Shown here piece by piece: positions 9,173 through 18,565 of a DNA stretch of 64,000 nt. Source of the stretch: Altererythrobacter sp. CAU 1644 (GTDB lineage Bacteria; Pseudomonadota; Alphaproteobacteria; Sphingomonadales; Sphingomonadaceae). Numbering within the stretch: the first letter of the stretch is position 1; each line of letters starts with the position of its first letter. Location: contig NZ_CP121106.1 of the NCBI RefSeq assembly GCF_029623755.1, positions 2,174,352 to 2,238,351 of the forward strand. The letters are read 5' to 3'. The notes under the pieces are model-generated. The model searched no databases. It was not told the origin of the DNA and saw only the letters and a program-made list of their open reading frames with translations. Made by a program: the position numbers and the translations under genes.

Positions 9173-10178
9173 GTGCCGCCCGCCGCGCGGCGCATTCGCC
9201 AGCCATTCGAATCGCGGCGATCATCGCGCCCGGATCGGCCAAGCCGGTACCAGCGATGTCGAAGGCGGTGCCATGGTCCGGCGAGGTGCGGATGATCGGC
9301 AGGCCGAGCGTGACATTCACCCCTTCGTCGAATTCCAGCGCCTTGAGCGGGATCAGGGCCTGATCGTGGTACATGCATATGGCAGCATGGTAGTTGGCCC
9401 GCGCGCGGGGAGTGAAGAGCGCGTCGGCCGGGTGGGGACCGGTGGCATCGATCCCCTCTTCGCGCAGCGCGGCAATGGCGGGGAGGATGATCCTGTGTTC
9501 CTCGTCGCCGAACTTGCCGTCTTCACCGGCATGCGGGTTCAGTCCGCAGATCGCGAGGCGCGGTCGCTCGATGCCGAAATCGCGTTCGAGCGAAGCGTGT
9601 ACGATCCGCGCCTTGTGGCAAATCAGGTCTACGCTCAGCAGCCGAGGTACGTCGGCCAAGGCACAATGGACCGTCAGCGGTACAGTCCTGAGAGAGGGAC
9701 TGGCCAGCATCATCACCGCGTCGCGGGCCGCGAGATCGCAGACATGTGCCAGATACTCGGTCTGGCCCGGGTAATTGAAGCCGACCTTGGCTAGTTCCGA
9801 CTTGGCAATCGGCGCTGTCACCAGGCCGCTGGCCTCGCCGCTCTTGGCATGTGCGCTGGCACGCTCAAGCGAGTTCAGGGCAAGTGCCGCACCCTCTTCG
9901 CTCGGTCGACCGGGGTGGTATTCGCAATCGAGGTCGGTCAGGACCGGGAGGCCGCGAGCAAAAGCGGTCGCTGCCTCTGCTGCCGCAGCGATCTCGATCA
10001 GCGGCACGGCCAGGCTCCGCTGAGCGCAAGCCTGTTGCAGCACCTGCGCTCCGCCGACGACGAAAAAGGGAGAAAGCGAAGCTGCTTCTCGTTGCAGCCA
10101 GGCGTCGCCGATCAACTCTGGCCCGATCCCCGCCGGATCACCGATGGAAACGGCGAGGGGAGCCACGGGCTGCGTCAA
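9165..10178 (-). CDS. pdxA: 4-hydroxythreonine-4-phosphate dehydrogenase
   Basis: PdxA oxidises 4-phosphohydroxy-threonine with NAD(P) in the DXP-dependent pyridoxal phosphate pathway. The 337-residue product begins with [11 protein letters not shown] and has [10 protein letters not shown] and MYHDQ, which carry the divalent-metal His ligands. The start is a TTG at 10178 overlapping the surA stop (TTGA), so the two are coupled. The end overlaps rsmA by 8 bp. Confidence 0.96.
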   Translation of the reverse strand: MTQPVAPLAVSIGDPAGIGPELIGDAWLQREAASLSPFFVVGGAQVLQQACAQRSLAVPLIEIAAAAEAATAFARGLPVLTDLDCEYHPGRPSEEGAALALNSLERASAHAKSGEASGLVTAPIAKSELAKVGFNYPGQTEYLAHVCDLAARDAVMMLASPSLRTVPLTVHCALADVPRLLSVDLICHKARIVHASLERDFGIERPRLAICGLNPHAGEDGKFGDEEHRIILPAIAALREEGIDATGPHPADALFTPRARANYHAAICMYHDQALIPLKALEFDEGVNVTLGLPIIRTSPDHGTAFDIAGTGLADPGAMIAAIRMAGECAARRAAHG

Positions 10179-11536
10179 TTGTACTCGATATAGGCGTCGT
10201 TGCGCAGGTCGCGCAGGTAACGCTGGGCGCGCTTGCCGACACGCTCGTCAGTAAGCTGGTCCATCAGCTGGTCGAATGTCGGGCCACCTTCGACCCTGGG
10301 ATCGTCGCGACCACACAGCATCAGCACGCGCACGCCTTCCTCGATCGAGCCGAAGGGCGGGGTCGTCTGGCCAACCTGAAGGTTGAGAACCAGCGCCTGA
10401 AGCTGTTCGGGCAGGGCGCGGGCACGAATCTGGTCATTGGTCACCACATTGGCCCCGATGCCTGCCGCGACGTTCTCCGCGTCGCCACAGCCGCGCATGG
10501 TCTGAACGCCCTGCGTGAAAGTCTCGACCCGGGCGGTAGCCTGTTCCTCGGTCGTGCCGGGGGCGAAATCGATCGAGATCTGCTTGAGGCTGAGGACGGC
10601 ATCGCGTGGATCGGCGGTGAGGACCTGGCGCTTGTCGATCAGGTACATGATCGTAAAGCCGCCGGGGATCTCGATCGGCCCAACCAACTGGCCGGGCTGC
10701 ATCTCGCGTGCCACGGTCGCCATCTCGCTCGGCAACTGGGCCAAACGGACGAAGCCGAGGTCGCCGCCGACAGCCGCAGTCGAAGCTTCGGAGAACTGGC
10801 GGGCATAACCAACGAAGTTACCGCCCTGGCGCAGCTGTTCCATGATCCGCTGCGCGTTCTGGAAGACGGCCTGCTTGTTCTCCGCATTCGCGGAAAGATA
10901 GATCTCGCCGAGGCGGTACTCCTCCGTCCCGCGCGCCTGTTCGAGCCGCTGGAGCAGTTCGTTGACCTCCTCTTCGGAGACGTTGACGAACGGCGTCACG
11001 TTTCGGCCAAGGATGCGCTGCCAAGCCATCTCGCCCTGGATCTGGCGCTTGAGCGAGGCCGGGGACGAGCCGACGCTGCGCAAATACTCGTCCATCGCGG
11101 CAGTTTCCTGACCGAAATTCTGCGCTGCCACGCGGGCATAGGTCTGATCGATATCGGCCTGGGATACTTCGATCTCCTGTGCCTCAGCCGCCTGGATCTG
11201 CAGCGTTTCGTCGATCAGATTGCGCAGCACCTGCATGCGGAGCTGCTGCAATTCTTCGGCCGAAGGCTCGTTGCGATTGGCCGCGAGCAGCAAGGCCAGC
11301 CGCTGGTCCACATCGGTACCGGTGACGACGTGCCCGTTCACGATGGCCGTGGCGGTGCGAACGTTGGGATTGTCGTTCTTGAGGATGGTGATGTTGCTGG
11401 GCAGGCCGAGCGGATCGGCCTCCTCGGCCGCATCCTGCGCCGCGATGGGCGTTGCAGCAACAGCCATGACGGCAAGCGAAGCGAGGCAGTTCGAGAAAAT
11501 CTTACGTGTCACGCGATCAATCCATTTGCAGCGCAA
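10175..11536 (-). CDS. surA: SurA-type periplasmic chaperone/peptidyl-prolyl isomerase
   Basis: The 453-residue protein starts with a signal peptide (basic start, hydrophobic SNCLASLAVMAVAATPIAA, cleavage near AQ). It continues with a SurA N-domain (about 55-190) and a parvulin PPIC domain (about 210-315, with GEIYLSA and GGDLGFVRLAQLP). The second parvulin-like part is degenerate. SurA escorts outer-membrane proteins, including LptD, through the periplasm. That fits its place directly downstream of lptD. A 141-bp gap containing a hairpin separates it from lptD. Confidence 0.92.
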   Translation of the reverse strand: MRCKWIDRVTRKIFSNCLASLAVMAVAATPIAAQDAAEEADPLGLPSNITILKNDNPNVRTATAIVNGHVVTGTDVDQRLALLLAANRNEPSAEELQQLRMQVLRNLIDETLQIQAAEAQEIEVSQADIDQTYARVAAQNFGQETAAMDEYLRSVGSSPASLKRQIQGEMAWQRILGRNVTPFVNVSEEEVNELLQRLEQARGTEEYRLGEIYLSANAENKQAVFQNAQRIMEQLRQGGNFVGYARQFSEASTAAVGGDLGFVRLAQLPSEMATVAREMQPGQLVGPIEIPGGFTIMYLIDKRQVLTADPRDAVLSLKQISIDFAPGTTEEQATARVETFTQGVQTMRGCGDAENVAAGIGANVVTNDQIRARALPEQLQALVLNLQVGQTTPPFGSIEEGVRVLMLCGRDDPRVEGGPTFDQLMDQLTDERVGKRAQRYLRDLRNDAYIEYN

Positions 11537-11600
11537 AATCAGGCGCCGGGTTCGGTCCAGCCGGTGACAAGCCCCGGCTTAACGATTGCTGAGTTCGGTG

Positions 11601-11625
11601 GGCCGGATAGCGCGTTTATCCGGCC
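11601..11625 (-). other. Intercistronic hairpin between lptD and surA
   Basis: GGCCGGATA (11601-11609) and TATCCGGCC (11617-11625) form a perfect 9-bp stem with a 7-nt loop. No U-run follows on the minus strand, so it is not a classic terminator. It may modulate processing or stability of the lptD-surA transcript. Confidence 0.5.
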
Positions 11626-11677
11626 AAGCCAACGCCGCATTCGCCAATTTCAGGGGGTTGCGTTGCAGACGTCGAAC

Positions 11678-13969
11678 TTAGCGTAGGCCGAGGTTGCGGA
11701 GCGAGAAGAACAGCTGGAACGTGTCCCCCTTCCTCGCGTCACCCTGTTCGGAATAATCGCGCCGCCAGGTCAGGCCGAATTCCAGGCAGTCATCCTGGTA
11801 GGCGATGCCGAGGCGCGTCCTGATCGGTTCGAATCCATCCGAACTGAACGACGGATCCTCGTCGCGGTCGGTAAGGTTGAACACCCCGGCGCCGAACAGC
11901 GACCAGTAGCGGGCGAAGGCCACGCGGACCGCGGCGCGCAATTCCTCGCGATCCTGCAAGTCCTCAAGCCCGGTGATGTCGCGATTGAGGCGGAGATAAC
12001 CGACCTCGGCATAAGTCCGGCGATTGCCAACAGTCGCATCGAATTCGTTGCGGCGTACTGCCAGATTGTCCTTGTCGAGCCGGAAGCGGTGCGTGAGCTT
12101 GACGAAATCGCGGAAGCGCACCTCGGTGCGGCCGACGAAGTCGGAGACCCGTTCGGAAAGCCCGGTCCCGTCGGGCAGGATCGCGCGGTTGGCGTCGAAG
12201 CTATAGGATTGCCCGATGGTGGACTTGATGCGCCAACCCGGGCGGTAGAGTTCCCAATCGAAACCGTAGGTTAGCCGCGCACCGTCTTCGACCCGGTCGT
12301 AACCGGGGAAGCGGTTGAGCGCGAACAGGTTCGAATCCTCCAGGTCGATCGCCCGGGCATCTTCATTAGGGACGGACAGATTGCGAATATCGGGCGATGC
12401 CACGAGTTGGAGCCGCGGCTTGAAAATCTGTGTTCCGCCAAAGGCTTCGCCCACGAACGGCCATTCGACATCGATCGCGCCCAGCGCGATTCCACGCGTT
12501 TCCCAGCCCGGATTGCCGCGATAGATCTCGGTAGCCGTGAGGCCGGTCTCATCAGTGTGGTATACATCTCCGCGTACCAGGCCGGTAAGCGTCACGACCT
12601 GCCCCAGACCGGTCAGTCGACGCAGATCCCAGCGTGCCCCGGCGAATGCTCGTTGGGTGTCCTGCCCATTGGTGCGGGCGATGGCGAGCGTGTTTGCCTG
12701 CAGCTCGACAGTCCCGCCCACCACCGGATCTTCGAGGCGCCTACGATAATCGATCACCGGTAGGGCCACGGGAACCTGCCCCTGCGGTGCGCCTAGTCGC
12801 AGCGTCTGCGTCGCCCAGCCTGCCACAGAAAGATAGGACTGCTCGTCGATCCGCTCGAGATTGAAGGTCGAGCGCAACCGGTCGTCGCGGCTGATGTCAT
12901 AGCGGCGCAGGAAGGTCCGGTCGCTCGCCACCCTGATCGAGCTGGTCAGGCTCCACTCGGGCGAGAACTGGAAGCGACCATTGGCAAACAGGTAGCCGCG
13001 CGGGTCGGCTTCGGACGAGGGCACCCCGGTAAAGTCCGAGATGCGGCTGCTGTGGGTGGCATAGCCGGTGATCTGATAGGCCCCGATCGAGGTCAGGTGG
13101 CGCCATTGCGCCGACACCATCGGCTTGGTCTGGGAATAGAGGTAGGCGCCGAGCGTCAGGTCGCGATTGTCGTCGAGCCGCGTGTAGTAGCTGCCGCTGA
13201 CTTCGAGACCATTGGATTCCGAGACGCGGAGATCGGGCACCAGGAACCCCGAGATCGCGCGGCCGTCGGTCCGCACGGCCAGACCCGGCAAGGGGATCAG
13301 CCGCGCGCCGAACAGCTCGAGCATGGCGCCCTTGAAGCGGATGCGGTTCGACTCGGGATCGTAGATCACGCGATCCGCGGTGATTCGCCAACTCGGGTTC
13401 TTGTCGCAGCCCGATGCATCGTGAACTGCGCAGGCGCTGTAGGCCGCGTCGGTTAGCACCACCGTGCCATCGTCCCCGCGCTCGCCCGAACGTGCCGCAA
13501 GGCGCCCACCCGCCCGCAACGCGAGCAGCAGGTCGTCCATCGCGCCTGCCTCGAACGTATCGGAGAGCTCGACGCTTTCGGTATAGAGCTGGTTGCCCCG
13601 CTCATCGACGAAGCGGACATTGCCGGTCGCCCAGATCGTCTTGGCCTGACGGTCCCATCTGACCTGGTCGGCGCGGACCGAGCGATCCTCGCTGCGAAGC
13701 ACGACATTGCCGCTGGCAGTGACGACATCGCTCTCGTTGTCGTAGGCCAACTCGTCGGCTTCGAAGTCGATCGTGCGCTGCGTTTCGCCGGCAACTGGTG
13801 CGGGCAATTCCGGGGTTAGGGCTTCCGCGGCGACCGCCGAATCCACCGCGTCCTGCGCCGATACTGGCGCGGCCAGCGCCAGGCCCCCCGCGATCGCAAG
13901 CGGGAGTGCAGCTGAGCGGCACAAGCGGCCATGACATGCTTGCAGGCAAGGCTGCGACTTCGGGGACAT
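11678..13969 (-). CDS. lptD: LPS-assembly outer-membrane protein LptD
   Basis: The 763-residue product has a signal peptide (LPLAIAGGLALAAPVSAQ), an N-terminal OstA/LptA-like jellyroll (about 50-190, with VVTASGNVVL and LYTESVEL) and a long C-terminal beta-barrel ending in aromatic FQLFFSLRNLGLR. With LptE it inserts lipopolysaccharide into the outer leaflet. Cysteines in YSACAVHDASGC and the late QDDCLEF correspond in position to the disulfide-forming Cys of the family. ATG 13969 begins the signal peptide; further upstream in-frame codons give no exported N-terminus. First gene of lptD-surA-pdxA-rsmA and divergent from pepA. Confidence 0.94.
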   Translation of the reverse strand: MSPKSQPCLQACHGRLCRSAALPLAIAGGLALAAPVSAQDAVDSAVAAEALTPELPAPVAGETQRTIDFEADELAYDNESDVVTASGNVVLRSEDRSVRADQVRWDRQAKTIWATGNVRFVDERGNQLYTESVELSDTFEAGAMDDLLLALRAGGRLAARSGERGDDGTVVLTDAAYSACAVHDASGCDKNPSWRITADRVIYDPESNRIRFKGAMLELFGARLIPLPGLAVRTDGRAISGFLVPDLRVSESNGLEVSGSYYTRLDDNRDLTLGAYLYSQTKPMVSAQWRHLTSIGAYQITGYATHSSRISDFTGVPSSEADPRGYLFANGRFQFSPEWSLTSSIRVASDRTFLRRYDISRDDRLRSTFNLERIDEQSYLSVAGWATQTLRLGAPQGQVPVALPVIDYRRRLEDPVVGGTVELQANTLAIARTNGQDTQRAFAGARWDLRRLTGLGQVVTLTGLVRGDVYHTDETGLTATEIYRGNPGWETRGIALGAIDVEWPFVGEAFGGTQIFKPRLQLVASPDIRNLSVPNEDARAIDLEDSNLFALNRFPGYDRVEDGARLTYGFDWELYRPGWRIKSTIGQSYSFDANRAILPDGTGLSERVSDFVGRTEVRFRDFVKLTHRFRLDKDNLAVRRNEFDATVGNRRTYAEVGYLRLNRDITGLEDLQDREELRAAVRVAFARYWSLFGAGVFNLTDRDEDPSFSSDGFEPIRTRLGIAYQDDCLEFGLTWRRDYSEQGDARKGDTFQLFFSLRNLGLR

Positions 13970-14082
13970 GGCTTGCCTATCGCACCGCTCGCGCCTAATC
14001 GCAATCGCCATTGGACAAGGTGAGCGTGGCAAACACGCTGGCCGTTGCAGCGCCACGAAATTCCAGATTGTGCGGAGAATTC

Positions 14083-15543
14083 ATGCAAATCCACTTCAGC
14101 GACAAAGCTTCCGGTGACACCCGCTTCCATGCCGTCGTGGTCAATGAGGGCGCCATGCCCGCAGATCTCGAGGCGACCTTGACCGAAGGAGCCTCGGCCG
14201 CGCGCTTCAAGGCGAAGCCCGGGCAATTGTTCGAAGGATTTGTCGAACGCAATGGCAAGATCGTTCGCGTCGCATTGTCGGGCGCGGGCGAGGGCGGTGC
14301 GAAGAAGCGGACGCTAAATCTCGAGAAAGCCGGCGCGGCCCTCGCGGCAAAATATCTGACCTCGGGCGAGGAATCGATGACGCTCGATCTCGGCGCAGCC
14401 AAGCTGTCGGCGGAACAGGCGGCGTCGGTGTTGCTGGGTCTGCGCCTTCGCGCATGGCGCCACGATGCCTACCGGACCAAGCTCAAGGACGAGCAGAAGA
14501 AATCGCTGGCCAAGATCACTGTCGTCAACGCGCCCAATGGCATCAAGGATGCCTGGGCGGATGCCGCAGCGGTCGCCGAAGGCGTGGAGTTGACCCGCGA
14601 TCTCGTCGCGGAACCGGCCAACAAGATCTATCCGGTCAGCTTCGTCGAGCGCTGCAAGAAGGCTTTCAAGGGTACGGGTGCCGAACTCGTCGTGCTCGAT
14701 GACGCCCAGATGGAAAAGCTCGGGATGGGTGCCCTGCTCGGCGTCGGCCAGGGCAGCGAGCAGCCCTCGCGCATTCTCTGCATCAAGTGGATGGGCGGCA
14801 AGAAAAGCGACGCCCCGATCGCCTTTGTCGGCAAGGGCGTTACCTTCGACACGGGCGGAATTTCGCTCAAGCCCGGACCGGGCATGGGCGACATGAAATG
14901 GGACATGGGCGGCTCGGGCGCGGTGGTCGGCGCCATGCTGACGCTGGCCAGGCGCAAGGCCAAGGCCAATGTGATCGGCGCGGTCGGGCTGGTCGAGAAC
15001 ATGCCCGATGGCAAGGCCCAGCGCCCCGGCGATATCGTGACCAGCATGTCGGGCCAGACGATCGAAGTGCTCAATACCGACGCCGAAGGGCGGCTGGTGC
15101 TGTGCGACGTGCTGACCTGGGTACAGCGCGAGTTCAAACCCACCAGGATTATCGACCTGGCCACACTGACCGGCGCGATGATCATCTCGCTCGGTAACGA
15201 ACATGGCGGATTGTTCTCGAACGATGACGTGCTTGCCGAAGACCTGCTCGCTGCCGGCCGGCGGGTCGATGACAAGCTGTGGCGCTTCCCGCTGTCGCCA
15301 GCCTACGACAAGCTGATCAACAGCCCGATCGCCGACATGCAGAACATCGGACCGCGCGGAGCCGGTTCGATCACGGCGGCGCAGTTCCTCAAGCGATTCA
15401 TCGAGAACGACACTCCGTGGGCGCATCTCGATATCGCGGGCATGGTGTGGGCCGACAAGGCCGGACACACCTGGGACAAGGGCGCGACCGGCTTCGGCAC
15501 CCGCCTGCTGGACGACTTCATTCGCTCCACCGTGCAGGGCTGA
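14083..15543 (+). CDS. pepA: Leucyl aminopeptidase (M17)
   Basis: The 486-residue cytosolic aminopeptidase releases N-terminal residues from peptides using two metal ions. M17 motifs are present: VGKGVTFDTGGISLKP (metal Lys/Asp), the M17 signature NTDAEGRLVL and the bridging region DMKWDMGGSG. ATG 14083 is preceded by GGAGAA at a good distance; the frame is open further upstream without a site. It is followed after 18 bp by holC, an order (pepA-holC) common in proteobacteria. Confidence 0.95.
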   Translation: MQIHFSDKASGDTRFHAVVVNEGAMPADLEATLTEGASAARFKAKPGQLFEGFVERNGKIVRVALSGAGEGGAKKRTLNLEKAGAALAAKYLTSGEESMTLDLGAAKLSAEQAASVLLGLRLRAWRHDAYRTKLKDEQKKSLAKITVVNAPNGIKDAWADAAAVAEGVELTRDLVAEPANKIYPVSFVERCKKAFKGTGAELVVLDDAQMEKLGMGALLGVGQGSEQPSRILCIKWMGGKKSDAPIAFVGKGVTFDTGGISLKPGPGMGDMKWDMGGSGAVVGAMLTLARRKAKANVIGAVGLVENMPDGKAQRPGDIVTSMSGQTIEVLNTDAEGRLVLCDVLTWVQREFKPTRIIDLATLTGAMIISLGNEHGGLFSNDDVLAEDLLAAGRRVDDKLWRFPLSPAYDKLINSPIADMQNIGPRGAGSITAAQFLKRFIENDTPWAHLDIAGMVWADKAGHTWDKGATGFGTRLLDDFIRSTVQG

Positions 15544-15561
15544 TAGCGGGGAGCCATTCCC

Positions 15562-16002
15562 GTGCGTGTCGACTTCTACCAATTGAGCCGCGACCCGGTC
15601 GAACGGGTCACGGCCATGCTGGCGCGCAAGGTACTGCAGGCGGGCAAGCGTTTGCTGGTGCTCAGTGCCGATGCGGAGCAGCGCGAGGCATTGTCGAAAG
15701 AACTTTGGCGCGCCGGCCCTGAGGAATTCCTCGCCAATGGCGATGCCGCGCAGCCCAATGTCGAGCGGCAACCGATCCTGCTGTCCGAAACTCCGGACGC
15801 AGCGAATGGGGCCAGCATGGTGCTGATCGCTGATGGCAAGTGGCGACCCGAAGCGCTGGGCTTCGAACGCGCTCTGCTGTTGTTCGGACCCGAAGATACC
15901 GAGGCGGCGCGAGCGCTCTGGCGGGAACTCGATGGGCAGGACGAGGTCACCCGCGAAATTCACAAGCAGGATGACAGTGGAAAATGGCGAGCCGGCGGCT
16001 AG
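15562..16002 (+). CDS. holC: DNA polymerase III chi subunit
   Basis: The 146-residue product matches HolC in length and pattern (RVDFYQLSRDPVE, the family's F-Y start, then LLVLSADAEQREALS). Chi links the clamp-loader complex to SSB. GTG 15562 has GGGGAG about 8 nt upstream. The position directly behind pepA supports the call. The C-terminus is more acidic and basic than in enterobacteria. Confidence 0.85.
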   Translation: MRVDFYQLSRDPVERVTAMLARKVLQAGKRLLVLSADAEQREALSKELWRAGPEEFLANGDAAQPNVERQPILLSETPDAANGASMVLIADGKWRPEALGFERALLLFGPEDTEAARALWRELDGQDEVTREIHKQDDSGKWRAGG

Positions 16003-16282
16003 CCCTATGCCCAATCGCCTGATAGTTTTTCTCGTGAAAGCAAGGCTGTAAAGGCCCTTCGGTTGCGCAGATAAGGTGAACGAGCAGGGGTGCCGACGGC
16101 GCCGAACCTGCCATGATATCGCGTCGCTCCAGTGCCCGGCGTGCCTCGCCGGACTGGATGTCGCCCTGCCGTGCGGACCAGTCGCGCGCGTAGGCTATCG
16201 CGAACGGGCTTGAAGAAGCGGCGTCGCGGCGCTAGTTGCGCGCCGGAATTACCTCTCCCCCAATTCACTCAAGGAAACAATC
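16003..16282 (+). other. 280-bp leader region upstream of ndk with a strong hairpin; no gene seen
   Basis: No frame here has a convincing start and ribosome-binding site. The segment 16128-16158 folds as an imperfect 12-bp stem (TCCAGT and CCGGCG against CGCCGGACTGGA, with a 2-nt bulge) and a 5-nt TGCCT loop. No U-run follows. The region ends in an AAGGAAAC site for ndk. Whether the hairpin is a leader element or separates transcripts cannot be told from sequence. Confidence 0.45.
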
Positions 16283-16705
16283 ATGGCGGTTACCCGCACC
16301 TTTTCGATCATCAAGCCCGACGCCACGCGCCGCAACCTGACCGGTGCCGTCACCAAGATGCTGGAAGAAGCCGGCCTGCGCGTCGTCGCTTCGAAGCGCA
16401 TCCACATGACCCGCGAACAGGCCGAAGGCTTTTATGCGGTCCACAAGGAACGCCCCTTCTTCGGTGAACTGGTCGAGTTCATGATGAGCGAGCCGGTGGT
16501 GGTGCAGGTGCTCGAAGGCGAAGACGCCGTCGCTCGCAACCGCGACATCATGGGTGCGACCAACCCGGCAGAAGCGGCCGAAGGCACGATCCGCAAGACC
16601 CATGCGCTGTCGATCGGCGAAAACACGGTCCACGGTTCGGACAGCGAGGAAAACGCCAAGATCGAGATCGACTTCTTCTTCAACGAAGACGAGATCGTCG
16701 GCTAA
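16283..16705 (+). CDS. ndk: Nucleoside diphosphate kinase
   Basis: Ndk balances NTP pools by moving the gamma phosphate through a phosphohistidine. The 140-residue protein has the family start [13 protein letters not shown] and the active-site element NTVHGSDS with the catalytic His. AAGGAAAC precedes the ATG. An intrinsic terminator follows 22 bp after the stop, so it appears monocistronic. Confidence 0.97.
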   Translation: MAVTRTFSIIKPDATRRNLTGAVTKMLEEAGLRVVASKRIHMTREQAEGFYAVHKERPFFGELVEFMMSEPVVVQVLEGEDAVARNRDIMGATNPAEAAEGTIRKTHALSIGENTVHGSDSEENAKIEIDFFFNEDEIVG

Positions 16706-16726
16706 ACTCGACATCCTGAGAATTCG

Positions 16727-16763
16727 AAGGCCCTACCGCAGCGATGCGGCGGGGCCTTTTTTT
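16727..16763 (+). terminator. Intrinsic terminator after ndk
   Basis: AAGGCCCTACCGC, a 6-nt loop and GCGGCGGGGCC form a G/C-rich stem followed by a run of seven T. Confidence 0.9.
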
Positions 16764-16853
16764 GATCTGGGCGCAAATTCCCAGATTTGGAGACTCGCTC
16801 CATTCGGGTTACATTCCACCAAGATGGGGTCGCTCTTGGGGAGGAGAGGACTT

Positions 16854-17591
16854 ATGGGGCGAGCACCCTTGATGCTCATTGCGATCGCGAGCTATTTCGC
16901 GTTTTTCGGATCATTTCTTTACCTGGTTGGCTGGGTCGGCGGCTTCGAATTCATGCCGACGAGCGTCGACAAGGGCCTCGGCGCCGGCACCGCGACCGCA
17001 GTCATCATCAATCTCGGCTTGATAGCGCTGTTCGGCATTCAGCATTCGGTCATGGCGCGGCAGGGCTTCAAGCAAGCCTGGACCAGGATCATTCCTGCAC
17101 CGATCGAACGCAGCGTCTATCTGCTCGCGACGGTCGCCGTTCTGGTGTTGTTGTTCCTTTTTTGGCACCCGGTCGAAGGCAACCTCTGGTCGGTGGAGAA
17201 CGAGGCCGCTCGCATGGTGATCTGGGGCCTGTTCTGGATCGGTTGGGGAGTCCTGTTCATTTCGACATGGCTTCTCAACCACTTCGAACTCTTCGGATTG
17301 CAGCAGGCCTGGTATCACATGCGCGGGCAGGAAATCCCGCCAATGAAGATGCGCACGCCGCTGTTTTACAAGGCAGTGCGCCACCCGCTCTATACGGGAT
17401 TCTTCATCGCCTTCTGGGCGACTCCCGACATGACCTACAGCCACTTGCTCGCAGCGGTGGGCTTCACAATCTACATCGTGATCGGGATTCACTACGAGGA
17501 GAAGGACCTGCTCTCGGCGTTCGGTGACGAATATGCCGAATACCGGCGGCGCGTGGGCAGCTTCATTCCGGGGCTGGGCAAGAAAGCCTAG
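16854..17591 (+). CDS. mddA: MddA-like methanethiol S-methyltransferase (NnrU/isoprenylcysteine methyltransferase superfamily)
   Basis: The 245-residue protein has five to six membrane segments. Family landmarks are LFGIQHSVMARQGFK, the IPAPIERSVYLL stretch and the C-terminal VRHPLYTGFF with EEKDLLSAFGDEYAEYRRRV. The last resembles the SAM-binding RHPxY/E-rich region of isoprenylcysteine methyltransferases. Characterised MddA proteins methylate methanethiol to dimethylsulfide. Substrate assignment rests on remembered similarity, so a general membrane methyltransferase remains possible. ATG 16854 follows GGGGAGGAGAGGA, a very strong ribosome-binding site. The gene converges on purN with a 4-bp stop overlap. 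Confidence 0.7.
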   Translation: MGRAPLMLIAIASYFAFFGSFLYLVGWVGGFEFMPTSVDKGLGAGTATAVIINLGLIALFGIQHSVMARQGFKQAWTRIIPAPIERSVYLLATVAVLVLLFLFWHPVEGNLWSVENEAARMVIWGLFWIGWGVLFISTWLLNHFELFGLQQAWYHMRGQEIPPMKMRTPLFYKAVRHPLYTGFFIAFWATPDMTYSHLLAAVGFTIYIVIGIHYEEKDLLSAFGDEYAEYRRRVGSFIPGLGKKA

Positions 17592-18565
17592 AACTCGTCT
17601 GCAGCGTCTAAGAGCTTGGTCGCGCTCTTGGGCGCGACCGCTCGCCAGCTGCGTTCGAGCCAATGCTCGACCTGGCTCCAGTCGGTGTCGCGCCGGTTGA
17701 GCACGATGCCGACCCAGCCGCTCGCGCCGTAATAGGCGGGACGGTAGAAGGTCTCGGGATCGCGCTCGATCAACGCGGTCATCTCGTCGGTACCGCTGGT
17801 CTTCGCCAGCAGAGCTACGTGCGGTTCGCCATGGTGGCAATCGCTGAAATAGGCGAAATACTTCCCGCTTTTCTCGCTGCCCGCGCGCCAGCCCGGCGCG
17901 CCATGGCTTTCGCGTTCATGAGTCTGCGGCAGTGCCAGCGCGAGCCTGCGCACGCGTTCGAGCAGGTGGTCGGGATCGCTCCCGCGCGAGACATAGGCGC
18001 CCAGCGCTCGGGGATAGAGCTGGTGCTCGGCGAGCAGCACCCGTGCCGCCAGGCTATCGGCCGTGTCGTCCGGCAGGATCGCGACCTTCGCCTGGCCCAG
18101 AACCTCGCCATCGTCGAGTTCGGGCGTGACGATATGGACGCTCGCGCCGCCATGGCTGTCGCCGGCGGCAATCGCCCGCGCGTGCGTGTCGAGCCCCTTG
18201 TACCTGGGCAGCAGCGACGGATGGATGTTGAGCATCCGTCCGGCCCAGCGCCGGACGAACTCCTCCCCGAGGATGCGCATGTAGCCGGCGAGCGCGATAT
18301 ATTCGGCGCCGGCCTTCCTTGCCGCTTGCTCCATCGCTGCATCGTGGTCGGCGCGCGCCATGCCCTTGTGCGGCTGGACGAATGTCGGGACACCCTCGGC
18401 CTCGGCCAGCTTCAGGCCACCAGCGTCGGGATTGTTGCTGGCGACCAGCACGACCTCATAGGCGGAACCGGGTTGGCGGCTGGCATAGAGCAGCGCCCCC
18501 ATGTTGGTCCCGCTGCCCGAGATGAAGATGGCGACTTTGGCCCGGTCCGAACCGGCATCAGGCAA
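17588..18565 (-). CDS. purN: Phosphoribosylglycinamide formyltransferase fused to a MmcQ/YjbR-like domain
   Basis: Residues 1-195 are Pur[11 protein letters not shown], then [14 protein letters not shown] and the catalytic trio Asn113, His115 and Asp151. It formylates GAR with 10-formyl-THF in purine synthesis. Residues about 198-318 are a second domain resembling MmcQ/YjbR (DUF419): [28 protein letters not shown] and a C-terminal [13 protein letters not shown]. Usual PurN is near 200 residues, so this is a C-terminal fusion. The frame is continuous with no stop between domains. The start overlaps the end of purM by 8 bp. The second domain's role is unknown. Confidence 0.9.
   Translation of the reverse strand: MPDAGSDRAKVAIFISGSGTNMGALLYASRQPGSAYEVVLVASNNPDAGGLKLAEAEGVPTFVQPHKGMARADHDAAMEQAARKAGAEYIALAGYMRILGEEFVRRWAGRMLNIHPSLLPRYKGLDTHARAIAAGDSHGGASVHIVTPELDDGEVLGQAKVAILPDDTADSLAARVLLAEHQLYPRALGAYVSRGSDPDHLLERVRRLALALPQTHERESHGAPGWRAGSEKSGKYFAYFSDCHHGEPHVALLAKTSGTDEMTALIERDPETFYRPAYYGASGWVGIVLNRRDTDWSQVEHWLERSWRAVAPKSATKLLDAADEF

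Noticed and set aside
9851-11686. 611-codon plus-strand frame opposite pdxA and surA
   Set aside because: Antisense to two well-recognised enzymes, low-complexity composition and no ribosome-binding site.
14314-16014. 566-codon minus-strand frame opposite pepA and holC
   Set aside because: Antisense to conserved genes; its protein has the His/Arg/Glu-rich pattern of reversed GC-rich coding sequence.
16005-16268. 87-codon minus-strand frame in the ndk leader region
   Set aside because: Arg/Gly-rich translation without a start site; no family-like pattern.
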